A stretch of 64,000 bases of DNA, taken from assembly GCA_039720395.1 (NCBI GenBank), contig CM077833.1, forward strand, positions 2,612,297-2,676,296, read 5' to 3'. This DNA is from Liquidambar formosana (Eukaryota > Streptophyta > Magnoliopsida > Saxifragales > Altingiaceae). Below, one piece after another: positions 11,350 through 22,282 of this stretch; within the stretch, counting starts at the first letter, position 1, and every line of letters starts with the position of its first letter. Under the pieces are notes generated by a model. The model saw only the letters and a list, made by a program, of their open reading frames with translations, did not search any database and was not told the DNA's origin. The position numbers were made by a program, and so were the translations under genes.

Positions 11350-12095
11350 CCCAATTCACCTTTCTTTTTCTATCTTTTCTCTTCCCCCTCCTAGGGTTAC
11401 TTCTTAATACAAGCTTATGGTAATTACCAAAGGTTTCCTTCAATAATAAATTCTGGTTGTTATCAAAGTTTTCCTCTTGTGGAAGTTTTTCGATTTTGGA
11501 TTAAATCAATGTATTTTCAAATGAGGAAACCTAGGGTATTTACCATAGGTTTGTATTAGGTTGTAACCCTATTCTTTTCGAACTACGTGGACTTTGATCC
11601 ATGTATTTCGCTGCATGGTATGTAGGCGCTCTTCGTGAGGCTCAAGTCCGTTCTAGGATCCAAGTATCCTAGGCTTTTCTTTTCTTTTCTTTTTTCTTCT
11701 GTTTTGTTTTATTTGAGTGATTGTGCATGAGATGATTGGATGAAATATATGATATGCATGCTGCCTTGTGATGATATATGATGATATTTGAGTGGAAAAG
11801 ATCTTAAGTTAGCCCAATTAAATTAAGAGACCAACTCGGGCGATGTGGGTGCCTATGGGTTTTTGCCCAGAACCTTCCCACGTCGTAACTTAGCCCCCGG
11901 ATCCAATTTTCTGGTTTCAAAGACTTTGCTTTTCCTTTAATGGAGTCATGTGGTTTTGAAAATAAAACATTTTTGTGGTTTTTCTCTTTTCCCTAAAAAA
12001 TGAGGTGGCGACTCCCTTTTTGTTTGTTGTCTTTCATACCTATTATCATTTTGCCAAACCTTTGTGGGCTCCGTGCGCTTTTTCGTGGGTTCACA
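11350..12095 (+). repeat. 3' LTR of Gypsy element C, second part
   Basis: Begins with the CCC duplication made by the CACTA insertion and continues the LTR. It matches in reverse complement the ends of LTRs A and B: the AACTACGTGGACTTTGATCC block, the stretch TTAGCCCAATTAAATTAAGA, and AGGTGGCGACTCC. It ends ...GGGTTCACA. No primer-binding site follows (A and B have GGCGACTCC...GGGGAC at that place), and the next bases (CCTGA) do not match the left flank of 3588. So this is a 3' LTR joined to target DNA, neither a 5' LTR nor a solo LTR. Confidence 0.8.
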
Positions 12096-12849
12096 CCTGA
12101 TTCCCATGGTGTTAGCTGAAACCCTCAATAGCTTAGACAAAGTTCATGATAATCCACAAGCCCCATTAGGAGGGAGCCCCATTCTACTGCAGATGTGGCT
12201 TCTCGAAAGGCTTAACTTCTTGTCTCCTACCACCATTAATCCATACAAACCTCAACATTACTGTTGCCGTCGAGTTGAACTCCCTGGTCAATTTTCTTTG
12301 AGGGAATGGTTAGGCTACTTTCAAACACTTTCATGGCGAAACATTAAGTGGTTTGTCTTCATATGGGGATGCAAGGAACGGATTCTTCTCCGAACTTCTG
12401 GGTGTGCTATGGTCAAGCTCATAGGGTTGAGATCAACTTCCTTCTATTGGACTTCAAGAATCCTTCGTCAAATGGGTGCCATGCAAACCATACCTACTTC
12501 TGTGGTATTTGATCATTCTGTTGAACCTGTGGGGCCCACAATGGTTAAGTGGGCCAAGACTAGATGGACTGACCAACTGAAACTGACTCGAGTTGAAAAC
12601 ACTAATGGGCCTTATGTCATGAGCCCTGAATACAAGACATGGTCAAAAAATAGCTTGGGTGAAAGAGAAACCATACGCAGTGAAAGGATTTATGACCTCA
12701 TCAAGGACACAAGACTTGGATTTATTAGGGAAGACATTCTGGAAGCAGTGGAAGCAGCACATGCCCATGACTTACGAAAGAAGCAAAGACTTGAAAGAAA
12801 AGAGAAGAAAACAAACCAAGAGACTCTGAAGAAGAACAAAAGGACTTGA
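12096..12849 (+). pseudogene. Antisense ORF of element B, plant-mobile-domain-like, 5' truncated
   Basis: A reading frame of about 247 codons, opposite in direction to B's gag-pol and lying between integrase and where the 3' LTR would be. Visible features are GGSPILLQMWLLERL near the start and RILRQMGAMQTIP in the middle, which resemble the plant mobile domain (PMD, PF10536) found in MAIN-like proteins and transposase-derived genes. A lysine/glutamate-rich charged tail follows (last 35 residues). Some Tat elements are reported to carry such antisense ORFs of unknown role. Element C's LTR has removed its 5' part; the first in-frame ATG after the junction is at 12106. The frame is otherwise open, unlike B's other genes. 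Function is unknown. Confidence 0.6.
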
Positions 12850-13200
12850 AGACTTTTAGAAATAGGATATCTATGGCATGTCAATAGTTCTTTATCTAAC
12901 ACCAATAAATTGCTTTGTCAATCAATTAGTTCTAAATGAATTGCCAATAATAATTCAATTTTGAGATTTGTTGTTGTGGTGTTGTTTGGACCGCACCCAA
13001 AGTAACTTTATGGGTTGCCTACGTATCCCCATCCTTTTTTCTCTTTTTTTCTTTTTTTTTCTTTTTTCTTTTTCTTTTCTTTTTTTTTTCTTTTTTTCTT
13101 TTTTTCTTTTTTCCTTTAGGAATAGGGAATCAGGCCCTCGTAATTCAAATGCCTTAACTTTTGCCTAGGCCGCCCTTATGGGTTTTCAACCTAGTAGGCC
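12850..13200 (-). other. 3' UTR of element B
   Basis: Non-coding stretch between the antisense ORF and integrase. It holds a long T/C tract at 13028-13115 (purine-rich on B's strand) and, on the - strand, GGATACGTAGGCAACC (12993-13030 area), a motif I associate with the region just after integrase in Tat elements. No gene is seen. Confidence 0.55.
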
Positions 13201-14236
13201 TTACACATAATACTTCTTCAATTGATCCAAGCTGGTAGGACGAGCGAACTCGATCCCATCCAAATCCATGAGGCGAACAACCCCTGCTGGCAATATCTCT
13301 TTAATAACATACGGGCCACCCCAACTTGGCTTCAACTTCCCTCGTGGATCAAAAATTGGAGCTCTGATTTCTTTCAACACCAAATCCCCTGTCTTCAAAC
13401 CTCGATCTTTGACATGCTTGTTGAATGCTCTTGCAACCCTTCGCTGATATCCCTACACATGATACAAGGCCCTCAATCGTCTTTCATCTAGCAATGCCAG
13501 CTCATCATAACGGTTCTTAACCCAATCTGCTTTTGCTATCTGACTCTCCATGGCAACCCGTAATGATGGTACCTCCAACTCAATAGGCAAAACAGCCTCC
13601 ATCCCATACACCAAAGCATAGGGGGTAGCCCCTGTTGATGATCTTACGGATGTTCTATAGCCCCACAAGGCTAAGGGTAACTTCTCATGCCAATCAGTGT
13701 AAGTGTCAGCTGTTTTTTGTAGTATCTTCTTTACATTCTTGTTGGCGGCCTCCACTACTCCATTAGTCTGCGGGCGATAAGGGGAGGATAGATGGTGCAC
13801 TATGCTATATTTCTACAAAAGCTCCCTGGTTTCTTTCTGAAAGTGCTGACCATTGTCTGAAATAATCTCATGGGGTACCCCATACCTGTAAATGATGTTG
13901 AGCTGTATGAACTACGCTACCTTCTTAGCATTTAGGGTCTTGAAAGATGCAGCCTCTACCCACTTAGTGAAGTAATCAATAGCTACTAAGATGTATTCAC
14001 GCCCATTGGAGGCTTTCGGCTTCATCTGCCCAATTATATCTATTCCCCATACTGCAAAAGGCCAAGGTGACGACATGCTTGTCAAAGGCATGGAAGGCAA
14101 GTGTTGTCCATTAGCAAAGACTTGACACTTGTGACACTTCTTGACATGTGCATGGCAATCTCGCTCCATTGTAGACCAATAGTAACCCAACCTCATGATT
14201 TTCTTGGCTAGCATATAACCATTCTTGTGCGGTGCT
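13201..14236 (-). pseudogene. Integrase of element B, 3' part (broken)
   Basis: Integrase inserts retroelement DNA into the chromosome. The frame resumes right after Copia E's target duplication. Visible in order: the end of the zinc-binding domain (CHKCQVF), the catalytic core with Asp in VWGIDIIG, Asp in ISDNGQHF and Glu in NGVVEAANK (the D,D-35-E triad, all present), then a C-terminal domain with WGGPYVIKEIL, ending LKKYYV and a TAA. The frame is cut by three in-frame TAG stops (near 13911, 13815 and 13455), probably former CAG or TGG codons, so no full protein can be made. The N-terminal His residues of the zinc finger lie on the far side of the inserts, at about 25604-25640. Confidence 0.88.
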
Positions 14237-14241
14237 CCAAC
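14237..14241. repeat. Target duplication CCAAC of Copia element E, left
   Basis: CCAAC here and at 23934-23938. A 5-bp duplication is normal for Copia elements. Confidence 0.9.
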
Positions 14242-15892
14242 TGTTAGGATTATGCCCTAGAGCCAATCATAGAGATGATTGTTTAGGGATTAGGAACAAT
14301 CATTTGATTTCATTTATGTATGTCACATTTATTATTGATTTAATAAAAGGGCTTATTCTATTATGTTTATATGCTTCATTTATATTTACATAATATGTCC
14401 ATGGAGTTAGAGTTGAGAATATGGAATTACAAAGAGTTATAATTGTGAGACTATAGATATATCTCTGTACTAAACTCCTGAAGCATTCCTAGTTGAAGGT
14501 TCACTATGATGGACAATAATGAACCATAGGACTAGCACTTGTTAGGTTGACTCTATAGGAGGATAGCTAGTCTCAAGCTATTTGTGTGGAGACACTACAA
14601 CCAACAAGTGGGTGCCTATTGCGAGAATAGGTACACTGAATGTGACCAAAGATATGAGATAAACTGAATGGAGTTTTATCCTGCCTGTTAATCAGTTTCT
14701 CGTTGTTATAGTGGTACAAGTAATCCTTAGACCTGAGACACCATAGTTGCCTTATGCATGTAGCTTTAGAAGTTTGATAACACTAAGTGCAGATCCTATT
14801 CAGGGGTCTGCAAAGGTGTTCATTGGCCCTACTGCTATGTGTATGAAGGCATGTGAGTGATCAACAAGGGATCCATCACTCTTAGGAAAAAGAGAGAGAA
14901 TGTCTCATATAGCATGCATAATATAACTCATTAAATCCATGGCCATGGTAGGATGAATATGAAAAGAGTTTCATGAGTTCATCAATGAGTTGATATCTAT
15001 GAATGAGTATAAAGTAATTGAACTAGGGACTTGACAGACTTCCATGTCCTATTAGTTCAATTGGAGACATTGTGTTGAAGGAAGGATGCAATTGTAACCT
15101 ATAAACTATAATAGAAGGGTTCTTTGTAAATGACTATTCACCTCATTAAGGACCACACCATGAGCCATATGCTAGGTGTTACTCATGGTTAGTAGAAGCC
15201 CTAATTGATATAAGTGAGTTATAATCAATTAGGGAATTGGAAGGAGTTCCAATTAGACCCTAAATGGAAAGAGTTCCATTGTGCACACCTCGTGCTATTC
15301 CTACTACTTGATGATGTGAACCCAATGGGTCACACACTGATCATGCAAGATGAGCTTTAAAGTTTATGAGAGAAAGGGTATGAGTGCATAAAGAATAGTT
15401 CTTTAAGGCCTATTTATATTTGATATAATTTATAGGGGTTATTGTGCAATTTAGAGAAAATGCATAAAACCCTAATAGGGTTTCCCCCTAGGGCCGGCCC
15501 CCTTAGTGTGGACTATATAAGTCACACTATGATGCGTGACATCATCATAAGTTGAACTCTCCAAGGGCTGGCCAGAATTTCCAGCCTCCCTCTCTCTCTC
15601 TCCTCTCTTCTCCTACACTAGCAACAACAAGGAAAAGGAGGAAAGGACTTGAAGCTCTAGCTAGGTGTGGATACTGTTGGAGGCAGCACACTTGGGCTGC
15701 TCATTCACCGCTGTCCGGAGTCGAAGCTTGGAGCAAAACGGAGAAGACAAAAATTCTGTAAGTGTTCTAACCCTCTTCGTAGTTAGGGTTTGATTTTGTG
15801 TTATGCATAGTTAGATTCATGGGCTGTGGAATCGTAGGAAAAATTTTTATATTCCGCACTTTGTATTTTTCCCTCTTGTTCGATTCCCAACA
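14242..15892 (+). repeat. 5' LTR of Copia element E
   Basis: Starts TGTTAGGATTATGCCCTAGA and ends TTCGATTCCCAACA. It contains a TATA box at 15514 and a CT-rich leader downstream. A 69-codon frame at 15552-15761 is also open in the 3' LTR but reads from a non-ATG start and has no recognisable domain. Confidence 0.95.
15514..15520 (+). promoter_or_regulatory. TATA box of Copia E 5' LTR
   Basis: TATATAA, conserved at 23555-23561 in the 3' LTR and in inverted form in both LTRs of F. The paired CACACTA / TAGTGTG motifs around it form a small inverted repeat. Confidence 0.6.
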
Positions 15893-15906
15893 GTGGTATC
15901 AGAGCC
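15893..15906 (+). promoter_or_regulatory. Primer-binding site of Copia E (initiator Met-tRNA)
   Basis: GTGGTATCAGAGCC follows the LTR directly. TGGTATCAGAGC is the usual plant Copia site matching the 3' end of initiator Met-tRNA. Confidence 0.92.
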
Positions 15907-18350
15907 ATGATTATGCATAATACAAAATACATATGGGCTGGTAATTATGGTGTAGTTGAATGATTCAAAAATCTGGAAAAGTTTTCTGCATAATTGGTTT
16001 TCCTCCATAGCTGAACCTAGGGTTTGGAACCCTAAGTCAATTCTCTTCTACTCCTCTTCTAATTGATGGTTAGGTGTAGCCATGGATGCAATAGGTTGCA
16101 TAGGGTTTGAGTTTGGAGAAGAAGAATAAGGAAACTAGGGTTTTATAAAACTGTTATGAACAGTTTTCACGGTAGCCATGAAAAACCGTCATCTTGTTTT
16201 GCATGCCGAATTCATAGTTCTTCTCCAAAATTTTCGAGCCATATATAGTTAGAAAGCTCTTCGAATAAGCTTTCCAACCCAACAAACGGTGCATTAATCC
16301 GAGTTCTGTAGTGAAAGTTATGAATTTTTTACTATAGGCTGTCTGGAAAGACAGTTTTGCTCGGGAATGATGCAATAGCCACAACTTTGAGTTATTGATG
16401 GAGATCAAAGGCATGGAAATGGTTGCCACCACTTGGGTTATGTTCTAGACATGGTAGGGAAAGGTTCCCAAGCATTTAGATGCATCATAATTGGATTAAG
16501 ATGCTAGAACAGAAGGAAGAAGGAGAAGAACACCATGGAGGCTGAATCTGGGTTTTAGAACCCTAAGGTTCTTGCAATTAATTCTAATTAAAGCTGCTGT
16601 ATTTATGATGGAAGATCATTGTAGGATCATTATATATCATGTGTATATGATTTTCTTTAAGTTTCAAAAAGGTTTTGATGGAAAAAGATTCAAAAAGTTT
16701 GAAACTTTTTCATGAACAGCATAGCAGATTTTCTCTGCAGAAAAGTCATCAATGGAGTTTTGATTAGAACTTGAGTTAGGGAACTCCAAATTGCATGAAA
16801 CCAATTGCATTAGTTTCCTAAGACATGTAGGATACTGGGAAAATTCGTTTGGTAGCCTAATTCATTCATCTTGCTGGGTTTTAAATCAATTTCTGACCAT
16901 GGACAGTGTGCTGTCAAATTCTGGGCAGCCTACTGTTGTTTTAATTGTTTAGAACAATTGGTGGTGATTTGATCATCCAAACCTCTTCTATTAGCTTAGT
17001 ATTTCATGTAGGGACATGATACAAAAGCTGGTTTCAATGGAGGAGTCGAATTGATAAGGATTTAGAAGCTATTGTGACCTTCAAGGTCTGCAACAATGGC
17101 TCCAGCAATGGGTTTTGGAAACCCTGATTGTTCTTGATAATGGCAGCCACTTCCACCACTTCTCACATGTCCAGAGGCTTGTCCCACACCCCTAGGATGT
17201 TCTCCCATGACTGGCCATGGCCTCCCACAGTCGTTGGTGGCCATGGCAGCCTAGCCAAGCTCAGGCAGCCCCCTGGTAGTGACGGCTGCATAGAGTTAAG
17301 GATGAAACCCTAATTTTGAGTTAATGATGAAACCCTAATTTCATTATGGCATTAATTAAAACCCTAATTGGAATATTAATTACCTTAATTAAGAGTTAAT
17401 GATTGGTCATTAAATGACCAATCATGGTTATTAATTGTTAGGGCATATTTAATACCATTAATGATGTCTAGGGTTAGGGTTTTTGATAACCCTAATTAGT
17501 GTAATTAATTAAGGGTAATAAATACCCTATTTGGCATTAATTAAACCCTAATCCCTTTTATTAAATACTGTATGAACCTAGGGTTTTAATGATTGGTCAT
17601 TAAATGACCAATCATAAGGCATTTAATGATTAGGGCTTGCATTTAGGGTTTAGGGTTATGCATTTAGGGTTTAGGGTTTTAGGAAACCCTAATGCACTAA
17701 TTCATCATTTAATTGATTTTATTCCCATGTTAATTATTTAATTAATATTGATTAATTTTATAATGTTTTAAATGGTTTAAAATACAATTGGGGATTAAAT
17801 TAAAATCTGGAAATTCTTAATTAAATGAAATTGTTTTGTTTAAATAAGCAAACCCTAATATTGGATATTAGAGTTATTTTAGGAAACTTTATATGTTTCT
17901 ATTAATTTGATTAATTGAAACTAAATGTCTTAAATGTTAAGACTTTATTTAATTCTGGATATTTTTGTTTAAACCTAATAAGATTAGGATGCATTAATGA
18001 GATTAATGTAAATCATTCAAGAGAATTACCATAACGCCCATATGTCTTAATGCTTACAGTTTTTCTTTACATTATGCAATGAGATTGTATGTATGTGTTT
18101 GGATGATGATTATGGACTATACCCCTTAAACCAATTGTGATTGGCCGTCTTATGAATGGGTTGTAATAATTTTTCAAGAGTTGTAATTTTATTATGGTGA
18201 TGTAATTTATTATTTGGGGCTTGCATGCCACCTTCCCTCTCTCTCTATCATTCTCTTATGTACCCCACAATCCCCTTATGTATCCCTTTCTATATATTAT
18301 GTAAATGTTATGTAATCGAGAGCGCACTAAGGAGCATGGTGGACCCAAAG
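15907..18350 (+). other. Leader and upstream internal region of Copia E
   Basis: No gag-like gene is recognised. AT-rich DNA at 17300-18000 contains short telomere-like TTTAGGG runs (17640-17690) and repeated ATTAATTA blocks with palindromic ATGATTGGTCATTAAATGACCAATCAT-type inverted repeats (17400 and 17590). A 61-codon frame at 17128-17313 is also open in element F (52436-52621). It is probably conserved only because the two copies are young. Confidence 0.6.
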
Positions 18351-18357
18351 GAGTATG

Positions 18358-18425
18358 ATGGAGCCCAACAAGCCAATGGTGGAGACCAACAAGCCAATGG
18401 TGGAGACCATCAAACCAAGGGAGCA
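18358..18425 (+). repeat. Short tandem repeat, about 24-bp unit
   Basis: About three copies of a unit containing CAACAAGCCAATGGTGGAGA. The same array is present inverted in F at about 51330-51400. Its codons would read NKPMVET repeats, but no longer frame surrounds it. Confidence 0.7.
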
Positions 18426-18889
18426 GATTGAAGGACTTGAAAGCTTAGAGAAGTTTTTCAAGAAAGCATGCATGTTACGAATGGTTTATTTTACGATCAC
18501 CTACACCCACCTTAGACCTTGGATTCAATCTATTGGCTTGGATTGAATCCTCTCAAAGTCCATAATCATCATAGTGGGAGCTTTAATTTATGAGATAATT
18601 GTATTAGCTCCAATACTATAGTTTGGTATATGTTACCTATTCACTTAGGGACTAATATCAAAATATGGTACTTTATATATGTTGATATATAATAGCATGC
18701 GATGTATGATTTATAATAGCATGAGATGTACGATTATAAATAGCATAATTTATATATTTAAATTTTGATACAAAGGATGCATGTTAATTTGATGAGACCC
18801 TTTAAAACCCCTCTTATTTAATATTAAGTTGAAAATGGAGAAGTCATTGGGGAATGAATTCTTCATTGCCTTCCATCATTATAGGATCA

Positions 18890-19225
18890 TCTAACGTCCC
18901 TTAATGTGGGTACCTGGCTGCAGACATGTAGGAGCTACCCATGTTAAAGACATTACTTGAAACAATCACATATGAGATATCATGGGGTGCCTAAACTGGT
19001 ATATACCAAGAAACTAACATGTGAGGTATATATTTGGCGAAACATACCTGTGTGAATGATGGGTTTAACTTAACTAGGGAAGTATTCCAAGAAACTAACA
19101 TGTGAGGTGTATGTTCCCTAGAGGCAAAACGATTGGAACTTGCTTATGAAGCAATAGACAAAGAGTTGTCTTCTTATTGTGGGTTAGAAGCCAAGAAACT
19201 AACATGTGAGGCTTCTAGGTCACAG
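18890..19225 (+). repeat. String of hairpins with a shared loop in Copia E
   Basis: The core CCAAGAAACTAACATGTGAGG occurs at 19006-19026, 19087-19107 and 19191-19211. It is flanked by different but self-complementary arms: TATATACC/GGTATATA, an outer CTAGGGAA/TTCCCTAG, and TAGAAGCC/GGCTTCTA. A degenerate fourth copy lies at about 18938-18990 and a possible fifth stem at about 18903-18945. The loop stays constant while the stems differ. F has the same set at about 50520-50830. No family that I know explains it. Confidence 0.75.
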
Positions 19226-19499
19226 TGGGACCCCAATCCCCATTAGGAATGAGATTCCCGAGTTCCATTAGAGGGTGTATGGAATTTGATAAAATAGTGG
19301 GAGGTACCATATGATTAAAGACCCAATCATTATGGATAAAAATGAAATCTAATTCTCTGTTTATGTAGATTACCTAATTACTCACCTCAAAACCCCTATT
19401 TCCTAATATATAGGATATTGATAGTTTGACTAAACCCGATTTCTTTGATTGACTTAGGAAATTGAGAATTGTTCTCAATTTCAAAAGATTGTTTATATG

Positions 19500-22260
19500 C
19501 TATTAGGCCTTTTATTAAAGGCCCTCCATAAAACATCCTAAGAAGAAAAAGACACTATGCGCAATTGGCATCTTGTTGCCATGCTATATGATAGTATTGA
19601 TGACTAATGAGCTTCAGAAGCAAAATTAGTCAATGCAAGTGCCTTTGATGTCCTACATCACATACAAAGGTTGTATTGTGAGTAAAATAATACTATAAAG
19701 TATAGTACTTGTAAAGGACTTCTTCTGGACTAGGATGTAATAAAAGTTGTTTATTAATAATCATTCTTTTGAAAAATGATTAATCACATAGAATAGCTTG
19801 AGAAGCTAGATGTGATTTAAAATGGAAGCATAGAGGAAAGCAAGTCTTGAAAAGTCAAAGACAAAGAAATATACTTATTTTGTAGTAAACATAAGGTATT
19901 GTAAAGGGAACTTGATAAAGTATCAGTCTTCCTAGAAGAACCAAACTTTTGAAGTTTTGGTTCATGCTCTAAACTAAATTGTTGGTTAGTTCTGCTTCTT
20001 GGTTTTTGGATTCTAGTGTAATCTAAATCGAAGCAGAAAGTTAAGTAGATAATAAGTTACCTTTAAAAATCTTAATAGAGCAAGAGTTACTAGATTAATT
20101 TTGGGAACTTATTTCTTAACTAGGTCATTTAAGACATTCTAGAAATTTGATTTCTGAATTTAAATGACTAATTAGAGCAAATGCAACGTATTCCGAGAAT
20201 ACAAGAGATGTAGAGACTCTCATTTAAATGTAACGATTATAACTTGGTTATGAGATGACCAAACCCATCTTTTACTTGGTGAAGTGAAAGAGTTACATTT
20301 ATAATTTGATTAATACATTGTGATGTATATAGTCATGTAGAGCATGCATTCAATTACAGTAGACTCATCTTAGAATACCATAGCTCAATGGTGAATCTAA
20401 GAGAATGAATTGAACCCTATTAAGATATGGTTTGATCCATGATGAGTTTTACTAATGTATCCATCTAGGATATACCTTAAAATTGCTACATATTGATAAT
20501 TTAGGGTTCACTCCAGTTTTGTCCCAATTATATTAGATATCATATGGGAAGAAACCCAACTTAAAGAAGTTAAGGCTTGGGCTTGTGCTATGTATGTCTG
20601 GAAACATAATGTAGACAATCTGGAAATATGGTCAAGTAAGTGTTGAATTGTGGTATATCCCAAAAGTGGTTGGGATAGTATTTCTATTACCCTAATGAAC
20701 AAAAGTTGTCCATTAGGATGTTTGCTGGATTTTCTTGAGAAAGAGTTCATTCAAGAAAGATGCAAAAGTAGATAGAATTTATAGAATTGTCTGTAAAGCC
20801 ACAAACGAACAAAGATCCAACCCTTGTCTCTATTGAGACAAAACCCTTAACTACACTACAATCTTTTCATAGATCAAATTGGATATTTCTTAACATAAGA
20901 GAGATATTGTATCTCTATTAGAATGTGAAAGAATTGTTCTTTGGTGATAAAGATCACCAAGATAATCCTATTGATTATGACTAGACGATGTTTCACATCA
21001 ACTCGAGAAATGACTAAGAGTCATTAAATCCAATATGGATAGGTAGAGACCTAGAAGGCTGGGCTATTTAAGAATGTTTTCAACATAGGTAAAAAGTTGT
21101 CTATAAAGAAACTTATTTGATGATAGTTATGCTGAAATCCCTTTGAATCTTGTTATCTATAAACACACATTTTGAATATGAGATATGTCAAAAAGGATAT
21201 AAAGATGTTATATCAAATGGTGAAAAACCATAAAAGTGTGTAAGTTATAGAAGTCTATTAATAGACTACAAGGTTCTCATAATTAGAACATCTATAAAGT
21301 TGAAGTAATCAAATTGTTTGATTTCTCTCATTGTATAGATGGACCATGAGTGTATAAAAGGTTAGTGGGAGTGCGATCGTTTTTCTTTATCCTAAGTATG
21401 GATGACATCATAATCATTATGAATGATATATGAATGTTATCTAATGTAAAGTTTTAGTTTTTGGAGAAAAACTAATTCATGAAAGATTTGGCAAAAGCAT
21501 CCAATAAGATCTATAGAGATAGATCATACAGATTGCTAAGTATCTCCAAATCATCAAACATAGTTGAAATGTTGAAGGAGTTCAACATGGAGAATTCTAA
21601 GGGAGGTCTGATTTACTTCAGATAAGAATTCATTATTCAAGGGCATATGCCCTAGGATAACACAAGTAAGATTCTTAAAGTGTTAAGAAGCCTTATTTTA
21701 CACTATGTATTGAACCTGATATCTATTATGTTGTAATTGTTACAAATAGTTATCAATCAATTCAAATTTGGAATATTGGATTGTATATGGAAATTGTAAA
21801 CTCATAGTAGATGGGTATATGGATTTGGATATAATCCATATGGGGTATATTTTATATTCACTTTAGTTGGTGAAATACTTAATGGAAGAACTGTATGAAA
21901 GATACAGTGGATTCCATTATTAAGGGTGAATTAATTGTCGCATTGTCTAGGAGACTGTTTGGATCTATAAGTTCATTTAGAACTTAGAGTTGTTCCTTCC
22001 ATTGAGTTGCCCACACCTTGTTTTGTGACAACAATGGGTCTATAGCTCAAGTATAGGAATCACGGTCTCATCAAAAGTCCAAACTCATAAAGTGACAATT
22101 CCAAGTGATTAGAGGAATCATTGGAAGAGGTAATAGATACATTACAAAAGATATTATCTACATAAGTTTTTGTAGACCTACTGACTAAAGCTTTAAAACA
22201 TAATTGGTTATGTCTAAGACCAACATCTTGAGAAGATAGATATGCGATACATGGTCGATT
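19500..22260 (+). pseudogene. Eroded Copia pol (RT and RNase H traces)
   Basis: No frame is open for long, but short stretches match Copia polymerase in the right order. CTAAGTATGGATGACATC (about 21393-21410) reads LSMDDI, corresponding to the RT motif LYVDDI with one change. FVDLLTKALKH is readable at about 22169-22200, matching the end of Copia RNase H just before the polypurine tract. Frameshifts and stops are everywhere. Protease, integrase and gag are not recognisable. The same decayed traces occur in F. Confidence 0.65.
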
Positions 22261-22270
22261 GGCTTTAGTG

Positions 22271-22282
22271 CAAGTGGGAGAT
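22271..22282 (+). promoter_or_regulatory. Polypurine tract of Copia E
   Basis: CAAGTGGGAGAT directly precedes the 3' LTR. It is the primer for plus-strand synthesis, and AAGTGGGAGATT is common in plant Copia elements. Confidence 0.85.

Noticed and set aside
3588..12095. LTR C read as a solo LTR or as the 5' LTR of an element with the 12096-12849 ORF as its sense ORF1
   Set aside because: Flanks GCTTC and CCTGA do not match, there is no primer-binding site after 12095, and a purine tract precedes 3588. The ORF fits better as the antisense ORF of B.
15552..15761. 69-codon frame in the Copia LTR, present in both LTRs of E
   Set aside because: Starts at a non-ATG codon and is altered in the solo LTR and in F.
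17128..17313. 61-codon frame conserved in E and F
   Set aside because: The two copies are so similar overall that conservation of a short frame is expected; no known domain.
17640..17695. TTTAGGG runs, possible interstitial telomere
   Set aside because: Only two or three scattered copies per site, and present in both Copia copies, so part of the element.
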